Counted from the stretch's first letter, positions 8,149 to 17,597 are shown. The stretch: DNA of 64,000 bases from Pedobacter sp. WC2423 (GCF_040822065.1 NZ_CP162005.1:5208001-5272000), one strand, 5' to 3'. Translations and numbers: made by a program. The notes: generated by a model from the letters alone, not told the origin.

Positions 8149-9546
8149 TTATTCGTTAGCAGGTGCAATAAATGTGGTCTTAAACTGTCCGGCAACCTGA
8201 TGTGCAGACATCACTTTAAAACCGATAGCTGTTTTATATTTCTGAATAGATTTTTGCGGAAAGATTACAAAAAAAGTAAGCTTGATAGTTTCTCCTGGTT
8301 TGACCACATTCTCCTTTTGGATATATTGTAATTTAGCTTCCTTGTTATCGGGAACAATCTCAAATTTTATTGGACGGGTCGTTTTATTCATCAGCTCTGA
8401 ATTGTACAGGTTACTGACCGTTTTATCTTTTTCCCGAAGCTGATATAATGTTCCGCTTGCTCTGAGGATCGTCGTTTCCACATCGCTGCGGCTGATCAGT
8501 AAATAAGCCAGCACGGCCATCAGCATAAATAAAACTCCGGCATAACCATAAATGCGTTTATTAAGGTGAAAAGGTTTTTTAGTTGCAATCTCATCTTCAG
8601 ACTTAAACCCTATTAAACGCAGCGGACGATCAATTTTCTCCATCACCATATCACAGGCATCAATACAGGCCGTACAGTTCACACATTCCATTTGGGTACC
8701 ATTCCTGATATCTATGCCCGTAGGGCAAACCTGTACACATAACTTACAGTCGATGCAATCTCCCTCTGGCTGTTCTACCTCTTTAACCCTTTTTCCACGG
8801 GGCTCACCACGTTGATAATCATAAGCGACAATAATACTCTGATTGTCTAACAATACCCCTTGCAGACGGCCATAAGGGCAAGCTACCGTACAAACCAGTT
8901 CCCTCATTCTTGAAAAAACGAGATAAAAAGCCATCGTAAATATACAGATCGCAATAAATCCGGAGATATGCAGCGAGACAGGTTCCGTTATTATTTTCCA
9001 CAACACCTCTGTGCTGATCAGGTAAGAAAGAAAAATATTGGCAATCAGAAAAGAGATCGCCAGAAAGACGCCATGTTTAGTCGTTTTCTTCCAGAATTTG
9101 TCAAAGTTCAACGGCCCTTCGTCCAGTTTCCTTTGTCTCAGGTGATCACCCTCTATCCAGTTTTCAATTTTTCGGAAAACCATTTCCAGGAAGATAGTTT
9201 GTGGGCAGGCCCATCCGCAGAAGACCCTGCCAAAAACTACCGTAAACAACACCACACCTATGATGAATATCAATAAGGCCAGTACAAAGAGATAAAAATC
9301 CTGTGGCCAGAAAATTATTCCAAAGAAGACAAACTTCCTTTCCAGTACATTCAGTAAAATCAGCTGTTCTCCATTTAATTTTAGAAACGGAGCAGAAAAC
9401 AGCAGCGTCAGAAAAAAGTAACTGACCGCAGCACGGTACTGATAAACCTTTCCTTTGATAATTTTAGGATAGATCCACTTTCTCTTTTTCCCATCATCGG
9501 TAATTGTACCAGGCTGATCTCTGAAATGTGCAGGACTTTGTGACAT
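8149..9546 (-). CDS. ccoG: Cytochrome c oxidase accessory protein CcoG (FixG/RdxA)
   Basis: 465 residues: four to five N-terminal membrane helices with CGWACPQTIFLEMVFRKIE, then a two-cluster ferredoxin domain (CIDCKLCVQVCPTGIDIRNG and CVNCTACIDACD), another helix, and a C-terminal Ig-like FixG domain. CcoG proteins act as membrane copper(II) reductases needed for cbb3 assembly. Length and order match the family. It is separated from ccoP by three bases and from ccoH by three. Confidence 0.93.
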   Translation of the reverse strand: MSQSPAHFRDQPGTITDDGKKRKWIYPKIIKGKVYQYRAAVSYFFLTLLFSAPFLKLNGEQLILLNVLERKFVFFGIIFWPQDFYLFVLALLIFIIGVVLFTVVFGRVFCGWACPQTIFLEMVFRKIENWIEGDHLRQRKLDEGPLNFDKFWKKTTKHGVFLAISFLIANIFLSYLISTEVLWKIITEPVSLHISGFIAICIFTMAFYLVFSRMRELVCTVACPYGRLQGVLLDNQSIIVAYDYQRGEPRGKRVKEVEQPEGDCIDCKLCVQVCPTGIDIRNGTQMECVNCTACIDACDMVMEKIDRPLRLIGFKSEDEIATKKPFHLNKRIYGYAGVLFMLMAVLAYLLISRSDVETTILRASGTLYQLREKDKTVSNLYNSELMNKTTRPIKFEIVPDNKEAKLQYIQKENVVKPGETIKLTFFVIFPQKSIQKYKTAIGFKVMSAHQVAGQFKTTFIAPANE

Positions 9547-9549
9547 AGC

Positions 9550-10386
9550 TTATTCTTTGTTTCCTTGTGGGGCTTTCGCTCCCGCAGGTTTTGTTCCTTT
9601 GAGCGACAAAACGTAATTCGTTAAGTCCGATATCTGTTGCGCACTGAGTGATTTTTCCCAGGCAATCATTCCTTTTTCCGGAACACCGTACTTGATCGTT
9701 TTGAAAACATCTTTTGCTTTTCCGCCATGTAACCAATATTCATCGGTCAGGTTGGGGCCAACCAAACCTTCTGCATGTTCTCCATGGCAAGGCGTACAGC
9801 GGTTGGCAAACAATGACGCGCCATTTTTAATGACGGCTTCATCCTTGCTTTGTTCCATATTATTTTCATTGACTGCATTCTTCACATTTGCCGGGTTAGC
9901 CAGGAAAGCAACTTTCGACTCTGCTGCCTGCTCTATTTCTGCGATATATTCTTCTTCCTGTGATTTGCCGAAACCCAGTACGTCATAAGTTAGCAGATAA
10001 CCAATTGCGAAAATGATCGTTCCATAAAACAAGATCATAAACCAGGCAGGCGTAGGGTTATTCAATTCTGCGATCCCGTCAAACTTATGTTCCATGACCA
10101 GGTTTTTCTCCTCTTCCAGTGGTTTCAGCTGCATCAGCTTAGTCCAGATAGAAGGTTTTTTATCCTTGATCGCTTGTAATGCTTGTTGCTCCAGTCTCCT
10201 TTTTTCTTTTTCCTCTGGCGTTGCAAAAGGAGTCGGATTGACAGATTCCTTCACATAAAACTTAATCACTTTGAGCATTAATATGGCTACGCAAAGGATC
10301 ATAACTGCAGTGATAAGCATTAAACCAATCACAATATCAGCAGATGTACTTCCAGTAGACCAGTTGCTGTTAATTACCTCTTTCAT
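9550..10386 (-). CDS. ccoP: cbb3 oxidase subunit III, mono-heme CcoP
   Basis: 278 residues with two N-terminal membrane helices (about 15-42 and 115-135) and one cytochrome c domain with the heme motif CTPCH, followed by GPNLTDEYW and a Met ligand candidate in KGMIAW. Most proteobacterial CcoP proteins carry two hemes; only one CXXCH is present here, as seen in Bacteroidetes relatives. It passes electrons to the CcoN/CcoO part of the oxidase. Its start lies inside the end of ccoQ (17-base overlap). Confidence 0.92.
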   Translation of the reverse strand: MKEVINSNWSTGSTSADIVIGLMLITAVMILCVAILMLKVIKFYVKESVNPTPFATPEEKEKRRLEQQALQAIKDKKPSIWTKLMQLKPLEEEKNLVMEHKFDGIAELNNPTPAWFMILFYGTIIFAIGYLLTYDVLGFGKSQEEEYIAEIEQAAESKVAFLANPANVKNAVNENNMEQSKDEAVIKNGASLFANRCTPCHGEHAEGLVGPNLTDEYWLHGGKAKDVFKTIKYGVPEKGMIAWEKSLSAQQISDLTNYVLSLKGTKPAGAKAPQGNKE

Positions 10387-10549
10387 CCTGATCGTCTTTT
10401 ATAGGGAGTTCGCTCATATATTTTATATCGTCTTTTTTCATGGTCAGCAATAACACGCCGACCAGTAAGAAAAATAGCATGAAGATGCCGAGTGAGCTGA
10501 GCAGATACCCTTGGTTTCCATCAACCTTATCTAAAAATTGCTTAAACAT
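10370..10549 (-). CDS. ccoQ: Small cbb3 oxidase subunit CcoQ-like
   Basis: A 59-residue protein between ccoNO and ccoP: MFKQFLDKVDGNQGYLLSSL, then a single membrane helix (LGIFMLFFLLVGVLLLTM) and an acidic, charged tail. Position, size and topology are those of CcoQ, which stabilises the cbb3 complex, though sequence conservation in this family is low. Start at the ATG complementary to 10547-10549, eight bases after the ccoNO stop; its end overlaps ccoP, implying coupled translation. Confidence 0.8.
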   Translation of the reverse strand: MFKQFLDKVDGNQGYLLSSLGIFMLFFLLVGVLLLTMKKDDIKYMSELPIKDDQDERGN

Positions 10550-10557
10550 GTTTTGCT

Positions 10558-12669
10558 TTATTTGGCTTTAATATCAGTTCCAAGGCGTTGCAGGTAAGCG
10601 ATGATCGCGATGATCTCCTTATCACTTTTTACCTTAATATTGTTCTGTTGTAAATCGGCAGCTATTGCTTTGGCCTGCTGCTCTAAATCGGCATTGGCCT
10701 GGTGCTCATAACCTTTTTCATAAGGGACGCCTAAAGTCCGCATCGCATTGATTTTTACACGTGTTGTAGTCGTATCCAGTTTTTGCTCAGCCAGCCATTC
10801 GTATGGAGGCATAATACTACCAGGAGACATCGTTTGCGGATCGTACAGGTGATTATAATGCCATGCGTTACCATATTTACCACCTTCACGCTGCAAATCT
10901 GGTCCTGTACGTTTTGAACCCCATAAAAACGGATGATCATAAACGAACTCTCCTGCTTTACTGTATTCCCCGTAACGTTCAGTTTCAGAGCGGAACGGAC
11001 GGATCATCTGAGAGTGACAGTTCACACAACCCTCTCTGATATAAACATCACGTCCTTGTAATTCCAGTGGCGTATATGGTTTTACACTTGCTATCGTCGG
11101 AATGTTAGATTTAATGGTAAAAGTTGGCATCATCTCAATCATTCCGCCAATCAAAATCACAATCAGAGAAAGCACCATAAAGATCATTGGTTTGCGTTCC
11201 AGCATGCGGTGTAATTTCTTGTCATCGCCCTGCGCCACATAAACCGGAGGTAAAGGCTGTGCTTCGGCAGCTTCATTCGCTACCAGCTGACCAGCTTTCA
11301 TTGTTTTGACCAGGTTATAGGTCATCACGATCACACCTGTGAGGTATAAGGCACCACCAATGGCTCTCATCACGTACATGGGTATAATCTGCAGTACAGT
11401 TTCCAGGAAGTTAGGATATTTCAACAAACCTTCTGGTGTAAACTCTTTCCACATCAGTCCCTGCGTAAATCCGGCAAAGTATAAAGGAACAGCGTAAAAA
11501 ATAATTCCCAGTGTACCAATCCAGAAGTGGAAAGAAGCTAGTTTGACCGAGTATAAAGTGGTATTGTAAATCCTTGGAATCAACCAGTATAAAATAGCGA
11601 AGGTCAAAAATCCATTCCAGCCTAAAGCACCAACGTGTACGTGGGCTACTATCCAGTCGGTATAGTGTGCAATTGCATTAATCTGTTTAAAGGCAAGCAT
11701 AGGCCCCTCAAAAGTCGCCATACCGTAGGCTGTTAAACCTACAACCATAAATTTCAGTTTTGGATCTTCTCTTACTTTGTCCCATGCGCCACGTAAAGTC
11801 AGCAGCCCGTTAATCATACCACCCCAGCTTGGAGCAATCAGCATTACCGAGAAAGCTACTCCTAAAGACTGTGCCCAGGAAGGCAGAGAAGTATATAATA
11901 AATGGTGAGGGCCTGCCCAGATATAAATGAAAATAAGTGACCAGAAATGCAGGATACTTAATTTATAAGAATAGACAGGACGATTTGCCATTTTAGGCAG
12001 AAAGTAATACATCATACCCAGGTAAGGAGTGGTCAGGAAGAACGCAACCGCATTATGCCCATACCACCACTGTACCAGTGCATCTTGTACACCTGCGTAA
12101 ACATAGTAACTTTTAAAAGCAGAGACTGGTAACTGGATAGAGTTAACAATATGAAGTACCGCGACCGTAACAAAAGTTGCAATATAAAACCAGATTGCCA
12201 CATACATGTGTTTCTCCCGTCTTTTAATAATGGTACCGAACATATTGTAACCAAACACTACCCAGATGATGGTAATGGCAATATCGATCGGCCATTCCAT
12301 TTCTGCATATTCATGTGAAGTGGTTAGTCCTAAAGGAAGGGTAATTACTGTCGCAATAATGATCAGCTGCCAGCCCCAGAAATGTATCTTGCTGAGGATA
12401 TCGCTGTACATCCTGGCTTTGAGAAGTCGTTGCAGGGAATAGTAAATACCCATGAAAATGGCATTACCTACAAATGCAAAAATTACCGCATTGGTATGTA
12501 ATGGCCTGATGCGGCCGAAAGTTGTGTATTGGGAACCCATGTTCATGGCAGGCTTGAACAGCTGCATGGCAATCAGAAGTCCAATCGTCATTCCCACTAT
12601 ACCCCAGATGATGGTGGCTAATGCGAAGTTTCTGACGATTTTGTTGTCGTAGTGGAATTTTTCGGTCAT
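10558..12669 (-). CDS. ccoNO: cbb3 oxidase subunits I and II, natural fusion CcoN-CcoO
   Basis: 703 residues. About the first 480 form the twelve-helix CcoN core with low-spin heme ligand region HTNAVIFAF, WWYGHNAVAFFLTTPYLG, the copper-site pair in AGPHHLLYT and the heme ligands in HVHVGALGWNGF. After a loop follows a membrane anchor and the CcoO mono-heme cytochrome c domain (GCVNCHSQMIRPF). The two subunits are separate in Proteobacteria but joined in Bacteroidetes. The enzyme reduces oxygen to water with high affinity and pumps protons. The gene follows ccoS by 68 bases, with a weak box-like sequence at 12729. Confidence 0.95.
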   Translation of the reverse strand: MTEKFHYDNKIVRNFALATIIWGIVGMTIGLLIAMQLFKPAMNMGSQYTTFGRIRPLHTNAVIFAFVGNAIFMGIYYSLQRLLKARMYSDILSKIHFWGWQLIIIATVITLPLGLTTSHEYAEMEWPIDIAITIIWVVFGYNMFGTIIKRREKHMYVAIWFYIATFVTVAVLHIVNSIQLPVSAFKSYYVYAGVQDALVQWWYGHNAVAFFLTTPYLGMMYYFLPKMANRPVYSYKLSILHFWSLIFIYIWAGPHHLLYTSLPSWAQSLGVAFSVMLIAPSWGGMINGLLTLRGAWDKVREDPKLKFMVVGLTAYGMATFEGPMLAFKQINAIAHYTDWIVAHVHVGALGWNGFLTFAILYWLIPRIYNTTLYSVKLASFHFWIGTLGIIFYAVPLYFAGFTQGLMWKEFTPEGLLKYPNFLETVLQIIPMYVMRAIGGALYLTGVIVMTYNLVKTMKAGQLVANEAAEAQPLPPVYVAQGDDKKLHRMLERKPMIFMVLSLIVILIGGMIEMMPTFTIKSNIPTIASVKPYTPLELQGRDVYIREGCVNCHSQMIRPFRSETERYGEYSKAGEFVYDHPFLWGSKRTGPDLQREGGKYGNAWHYNHLYDPQTMSPGSIMPPYEWLAEQKLDTTTTRVKINAMRTLGVPYEKGYEHQANADLEQQAKAIAADLQQNNIKVKSDKEIIAIIAYLQRLGTDIKAK

Positions 12670-12737
12670 GAGAAAAACTTGTAGTTGTTTATGGGGGTAA
12701 AAATAGTTTCTGGTGGTATCCTGTGGAGTGACAGAAG

Positions 12738-12932
12738 TTATCTCCCGGAATGATCTTCGTCACTTTTTTCTTCGTTCCTGGTTCCCTGAGGTTCTTCTTC
12801 TTCAAAAAGTACTCTTACACCAGGTGTAAAAAGATCATCATGCTGACCGGATTTACTGGCCCAGAAAAAGGCGAGCAGAAATAGCAATGCCAATAGGATA
12901 CTGAAACCAATCAGCATATAGATCATGTTCAT
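12738..12932 (-). CDS. ccoS: cbb3-type oxidase assembly protein CcoS
   Basis: 64 residues: one membrane helix (IYMLIGFSILLALLFLLAFFW) followed by ASKSGQHDDLFTPGVRVLFEEE, the hallmark of CcoS (small helix, then the GQYDDLE/TP-like segment). CcoS is needed for placing cofactors in CcoN. The start overlaps the end of ccoI by four bases. An internal ATG six bases further in is an alternative start. Confidence 0.9.
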   Translation of the reverse strand: MNMIYMLIGFSILLALLFLLAFFWASKSGQHDDLFTPGVRVLFEEEEPQGTRNEEKSDEDHSGR

Positions 12933-15319
12933 AATAATTTGTTTTTACGGGCGTAAAACCGGGCAGTTAAACTGGTGAATAAAATAATAGTGATTGTGCT
13001 CATCGGCATGAGTATCGCGGCCATTAAAGGAGAGAGTAATCCTTGTACCGCAAATAATAAACCCACCGCATTATAAAGCAGAGAAATACCGAAACTCATA
13101 TGGATGACCTTTACTGCATCTTTTGCCTGTTTGATGAACTGCGGGATTTTTTGAAAAGCAGCACCATCCAGGATGGCATCGCAGCCTGGTGAAAAGTTAT
13201 TGATATCGTCTGTGACCGCTACACCTAAATTACTTTGCTTTAAAGCTCCGGCATCATTTAAACCATCACCCAGCATCATAACTTTAGCGTTGTTTTGTTG
13301 CAGCTGAAGAATATAATCCAGTTTTTGCTGCGGGCTTTGCTGGAAATGTAATTGTTGTACTCTTGGAAAAAATGGAGTCAGCGAGTTCCGGTCGTGATCC
13401 TGATCTCCCGATAATAAATGAAGGTCGGCGGTCTGGCTTAATTTTAAAGCCAGGGGTTTAAATCCTGTTCTCCATTGCTGGGCAGAGCGGAAATAGCCGC
13501 AATAATGTTTTTCAATCAGGATATGAACTACGCTGCCCTGATCTTCTGCTTTCAGTCCCAGATAGGCGGCACTGCCTAGTTTTACCTCATGGCCATCTAC
13601 ACAGCCACTGATGCCGCGGCCCACTTTTTCCATATAATTTTCTACTTGAAATAATGGAGTTTCAGCCAGCCATTTTACAAGTTCACGGCTTAAGGGATGT
13701 CCTGAATTTCTGGCCAGATCAAAAACTAACTGGCGCTCATACTGATCAAGCTTCCCATTAAACTCAAAACCTTTGGCCTCAGGGTTGGTAATTGTTCCGG
13801 TTTTATCAAAGACGATCGTATTGACCCGGGCAAGTTCTTCTATGACTGATGTGTTTTTTAAATAGAATTTGTTTTTATCAAAAATGCTGAGTACTGCGGC
13901 CAAAGTAAAAGGGGAGCTTAATGCCAATGCACAGGGACAGGCAATAATCAGCACTGCTGTAAATGCAGCCACGGCTTTATTGATATCGGTATTTACCCAG
14001 TACAGGCCTGCTGAAAGGGCTATAGCTACCAGGACAATGCTAAAGTGCCGGCTGGCAGTATCACTGAAAGTCTTGATCGGATCTCTTTCGCCGGAAAAGG
14101 CTTCATTGTTCCATAATTTGGTTAAATAGCTTTGAGAAACAGGTTTAACTACTTCTAATTCAATTGCGCCATGAAGCTGTCTTCCTCCTGCGTAAACGAT
14201 CTCTCCTAAAACTTTTTCTACCGGAATAGATTCTCCGGTTACAAAACTGAAATCAAGTTTGGCCTCTCCTTTTAATAAGATAGCATCGGCAGGAATAATT
14301 TCGTTGCTGCGGATCAGAATGCGGTCACCGGTTTTCAACTCATTTAAAGGGAGAGGCTTTTCTTTGCCATCCTTTAACTGTGTCACTGCAACAGGGAAAT
14401 AAGAGCGGAAATCGCGTTCAAAAGAGAGATAGTGATAGGTGCGTTTCTGCATCCACTTACCAATCAGCAGGAAAAATACGAGTGAGCATAAGGTGTCTAC
14501 AAAGCCGGCGCCGGTTTGGGTAATGATTTCATAAGCAGAACGGATAAACATGACCGCTATACCCAGCGCTAATGGGAAATCGAGGTTTAGAACGCCATTT
14601 CGGAGATTTGTCCAGGCTGAGATAAAATAATCTCTGGCACTATAGAGCAGTACAGGAATGGCGAAGGCAAGGTTGATCCAGCCGAAGAAGTTTTTGAAGT
14701 CTTGTTCCAGGCTATTTAAACCAAAATAGTCTGGAAAGCTCAATAACATTACATTGCCAAAACAGAATCCTGCTACTGCAATTTTAGTCAAAAGATTACG
14801 TTCGGAATGATCAGTTTGCTGTTTTTTGATCATATCCTGTAAGCTAATCAGGGGTTCATAGCCAATTGCACTTAAATTTTCTACAACTTTGCGGAGTGAG
14901 ATTTCCTGGTTTCTGAAAGTAATACCGACTTGCTTTTTTAGAAAATCTACGCGTGACTGTGCAATCGCAGGATTGATTTTATGTAAATGTTCGAGCAGCC
15001 AGATGCAGGAACTGCAATGGATTACCGGAATAAAAAATGTAATTACAGTAACTTTTGCATCGGTATAATCTACCAGTTCAGCAGCAATTCCGGGTTCATC
15101 TAAATAGTCGAAATGTAAGGTTTTCTGCTTCTGAGGGCTCCCAGGTACGTCATTATAGAGATAATAGCTGGAAAGATTGTGGTTAGAAAGAATTTGATAA
15201 ACGCCTTTACAGCCCAGGCAGCAAAATTGCTTATCATCTGCTGCGTACGGCTTTTCTGGAAGTTGATCACCACAGTGAAAACAATGCGTTTCCACGGTTA
15301 AGGTATTTGTTTCTTTCAT
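12929..15319 (-). CDS. ccoI: Copper-translocating P-type ATPase CcoI/FixI
   Basis: 796 residues: an N-terminal zinc-ribbon-like Cys domain (CFHCGDQ, CCLGC), a heavy-metal-associated domain with CSSC, eight membrane helices with the CPCAL copper motif, phosphorylation motif DKTGTITN, GDGLND hinge and an HP motif in GHPLSRE. This is the layout of FixI/CcoI, which exports copper across the inner membrane for the CuB centre of cbb3 oxidase. I prefer the ATG at 15319 (MKETNTLTVETHC), with GGAGG 14 bases upstream; an in-frame ATG at 15352 would add eleven residues. First gene of the cco operon, with a palindromic operator upstream. Confidence 0.93.
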   Translation of the reverse strand: MKETNTLTVETHCFHCGDQLPEKPYAADDKQFCCLGCKGVYQILSNHNLSSYYLYNDVPGSPQKQKTLHFDYLDEPGIAAELVDYTDAKVTVITFFIPVIHCSSCIWLLEHLHKINPAIAQSRVDFLKKQVGITFRNQEISLRKVVENLSAIGYEPLISLQDMIKKQQTDHSERNLLTKIAVAGFCFGNVMLLSFPDYFGLNSLEQDFKNFFGWINLAFAIPVLLYSARDYFISAWTNLRNGVLNLDFPLALGIAVMFIRSAYEIITQTGAGFVDTLCSLVFFLLIGKWMQKRTYHYLSFERDFRSYFPVAVTQLKDGKEKPLPLNELKTGDRILIRSNEIIPADAILLKGEAKLDFSFVTGESIPVEKVLGEIVYAGGRQLHGAIELEVVKPVSQSYLTKLWNNEAFSGERDPIKTFSDTASRHFSIVLVAIALSAGLYWVNTDINKAVAAFTAVLIIACPCALALSSPFTLAAVLSIFDKNKFYLKNTSVIEELARVNTIVFDKTGTITNPEAKGFEFNGKLDQYERQLVFDLARNSGHPLSRELVKWLAETPLFQVENYMEKVGRGISGCVDGHEVKLGSAAYLGLKAEDQGSVVHILIEKHYCGYFRSAQQWRTGFKPLALKLSQTADLHLLSGDQDHDRNSLTPFFPRVQQLHFQQSPQQKLDYILQLQQNNAKVMMLGDGLNDAGALKQSNLGVAVTDDINNFSPGCDAILDGAAFQKIPQFIKQAKDAVKVIHMSFGISLLYNAVGLLFAVQGLLSPLMAAILMPMSTITIILFTSLTARFYARKNKLL

Positions 15320-15385
15320 ACTGAAAATTCTTTCCTCCAAAAATGGGGTCATAATCTCAATAGTAAAATGATTGCAGAAACCTTA

Positions 15386-15407
15386 AAAAGTGACGCATGT
15401 CACTTTT
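15386..15407. promoter_or_regulatory. FNR/CRP-like palindrome upstream of the cco operon
   Basis: Nine-base perfect arms AAAAGTGAC and GTCACTTTT around GCAT, containing the core TGACGCATGTCA (15391-15402). It lies 67 bases upstream of the preferred ccoI start and about 150 bases upstream of the divergent kinase gene. It is the strongest of the three related boxes and is the likely site by which the REC-Crp regulator turns on the cbb3 oxidase. Confidence 0.65.
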
Positions 15408-15558
15408 ATTTCCATAACTTTATATTTTATTTCGTGAAATTAAAAACTATTGCTCACCCCAGACTCTTATTATAGGAGAGACTGTAATTTGCAGCAGAAT
15501 ATATCATGAATTGAGTAAATGATAGCTTCATCACAACCGAGAAACAATTTTACTATTG

Positions 15559-16875
15559 ATGAAAACAGATAAAATGCAGTTATGGTCACAACTTATGGGG
15601 AGTCCTGAGACCCATACGCTGGAAGCAATCATATTTCATACTGCCTGCATTTTTACTGGTCTGCTTTTTATTTGCAGCATCATTTTTAATTATCTGATAG
15701 GTTTATACACTTTATCAATCTTGCTGGTGCCTGCTGTGTTCTTTGTTGGCTTGGTTTACTATTTATCAAAATTCAGGTACAAGCTTAATCTTGCAGTCAC
15801 CATTTTTTGTGTCCTTGGTAACTTGCTGTTTATTGTTTTTTTTCTGAAGAACTCCGGCATTAATGGTCCGGGGCTAATAATTTACTTGCTTTTCTTCTTT
15901 TTAGTGATCAGTATTGTTCCTAAAGGCCAGCGCTTTGCATGGATGACTGTCAATATTATGGTGGCGGTTAGCCTTATTTTTTTTCAATATCGATATCCGG
16001 AGTCGGTACCTGTTAATTACGAGGATAATCAGAGCAGACATCTGGATTTTGGTTATGTATATTTCTTTACTTTAATTATCATTTATTTCATTCTGACGAG
16101 TATTATCAAGAGTTATAACCGGGAGAGGTTACTGGCAGAAAAACGGGCTGAACAGCTGGAGATTGCTAATCAGTCGAAAAATAAGTTGTTCTCTATCCTG
16201 GCGCATGATCTCAGGTCGCCGCTGAATTCTATCCAGAGTTTCCTGGAGATTTCTATGGAGTTTGAGATTGAAGAAGAGGAGAAACGAAATATAAATTTGA
16301 GTTTGCTGAGGGAAACGAAGTATACGGGGCAGATGTTAATTAATTTACTTTCGTGGAGTAAAACGCAGATGGAGGGGGCGAGTGTGAAATTGCTTGTACT
16401 GAACCTGGAGTGGGCGCTGGAAACAACGTTACTTTTACAGACAAGTTTGGCGGAGGAGAAGGGCTTGATTTTGAACAATAAGCTTCTGCCGAATTTGCAT
16501 GTGATTGCGGATAATGATATGCTGGAGCTGATTGTGCGCAATTTGCTGAATAATGCAATTAAATTTACGCCGCCGGGCGGACAAATTACGATTTCTTCTG
16601 AGGTGCATGGTAAAGAGTGCTGGATTAAGATACAGGATACGGGAATCGGAATTGATAAGATTGATTTTGACCGTATTTTTTCGTTGAATTCACAAAGTAC
16701 TTACGGGACGAACCAGGAGAAGGGTGTCGGGTTAGGATTAGTTTTGTGTAAGGAGTTTATTGAGTTACAGGAGGGGAGAATCTGGGTAGAGAGTACGTTG
16801 AATGTAGGAACTACTTTTTTTGTGAGTCTGCAGATTTCTTCGCAGAACGATTTGTTTGCTTTGCATTTGAATTGA
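15559..16875 (+). CDS. Membrane sensor histidine kinase
   Basis: Start taken at ATG 15559; a TTG three bases earlier is also in frame. 438 residues: a six-helix N-terminal membrane region (about 20-180) with little extracytoplasmic sequence, a short coiled-coil, a HisKA domain with SILAHDLRSPLNSI, and an ATPase domain with N-box NLLNNAIKFTP and G-boxes DTGIGI and GVGLGL. The signal is unknown. There is no response regulator next to it, so the partner must be elsewhere. It is divergent from the cco operon and shares its upstream region, but that is not proof of a link. The last third shows denser G use than its neighbours. Confidence 0.85.
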   Translation: MKTDKMQLWSQLMGSPETHTLEAIIFHTACIFTGLLFICSIIFNYLIGLYTLSILLVPAVFFVGLVYYLSKFRYKLNLAVTIFCVLGNLLFIVFFLKNSGINGPGLIIYLLFFFLVISIVPKGQRFAWMTVNIMVAVSLIFFQYRYPESVPVNYEDNQSRHLDFGYVYFFTLIIIYFILTSIIKSYNRERLLAEKRAEQLEIANQSKNKLFSILAHDLRSPLNSIQSFLEISMEFEIEEEEKRNINLSLLRETKYTGQMLINLLSWSKTQMEGASVKLLVLNLEWALETTLLLQTSLAEEKGLILNNKLLPNLHVIADNDMLELIVRNLLNNAIKFTPPGGQITISSEVHGKECWIKIQDTGIGIDKIDFDRIFSLNSQSTYGTNQEKGVGLGLVLCKEFIELQEGRIWVESTLNVGTTFFVSLQISSQNDLFALHLN

Positions 16876-16919
16876 AAGTTTAATTATTCACCTTTGCACG
16901 GTCAAAAAAATTATAATAT

Positions 16920-17570
16920 ATGGAAGATCATTACGAGCTGTCCCGTTTCGGAAAAGGGTTTAAGGAAAGAGTTGAAAATGCGCTGGACTGCCTGAAAAAG
17001 GGTAAAGGGGTACTGGTTGTAGATGATGAGAGCAGAGAGAATGAAGGTGACCTGATTTTTCCTGCGGAGTCTATGACGGTATCAGATATGGCTTTAATGA
17101 TCAGGGAGTGCAGTGGTATTATTTGTCTTTGTTTGAAGCCTGCTCAAGTTGATGCTTTAGAGTTGCAGCCTATGGTACAGGTGAATACGAGTAAGTATCA
17201 TACACCGTTTACGGTATCTATTGAGGCTAAAGAGGGGGTAACTACCGGGGTTTCTGCAGCGGATCGTTTACAGACAATCAGAACGGCTATTGCTGATCAG
17301 GCCAAGCCGGGGGATCTTTCCAGACCTGGTCATGTTTTCCCTTTAAGGGCGAATGAGGATGGGGTTTTCGGCAGACGTGGTCATACTGAAGGAAGCATTG
17401 ATTTAGTGGTGCTGGCGGGATTCAGACCTGTAGCGGTTCTTTGTGAACTGACTAATGAGGATGGTACGATGGCAAGGCTGGCTGAGATTTCTGTTTTTGC
17501 GGATAAGTATAAGTCTACTGTAGTTTCTATCGAAGATATTTTTCAGTACCGTTTATCGCTGCTGAAATAA
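16920..17570 (+). CDS. ribB: 3,4-dihydroxy-2-butanone 4-phosphate synthase
   Basis: Converts ribulose 5-phosphate to 3,4-dihydroxy-2-butanone 4-phosphate and formate, a riboflavin precursor. The 216 residues follow stand-alone enterobacterial-type RibB along the whole length: VVDDESRENEGDLIFPAE (acidic metal-binding loop), GVTTGVSAADR, RPGHVFPLRA and RRGHTEGSIDL. No fused GTP cyclohydrolase II domain follows, unlike the RibBA proteins common in this phylum, so a second copy may exist elsewhere. The 44 bases upstream are too short for an FMN riboswitch; CACCTTTG there resembles a -7 box. Confidence 0.93.
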   Translation: MEDHYELSRFGKGFKERVENALDCLKKGKGVLVVDDESRENEGDLIFPAESMTVSDMALMIRECSGIICLCLKPAQVDALELQPMVQVNTSKYHTPFTVSIEAKEGVTTGVSAADRLQTIRTAIADQAKPGDLSRPGHVFPLRANEDGVFGRRGHTEGSIDLVVLAGFRPVAVLCELTNEDGTMARLAEISVFADKYKSTVVSIEDIFQYRLSLLK

Positions 17571-17597
17571 TTTTCTGCGCGTTCCTGGAACGTAAAA

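Noticed and set aside
12729..12740. TGACAGAAGTTA between ccoS and ccoNO as a fourth FNR-like box
   Set aside because: The right arm has a mismatch and the site is inside an operon; kept only as a weak note.
16170..16558. Minus-strand open frames inside the sensor kinase gene
   Set aside because: Shadow frames favoured by base composition; the kinase frame has complete H, N and G boxes.
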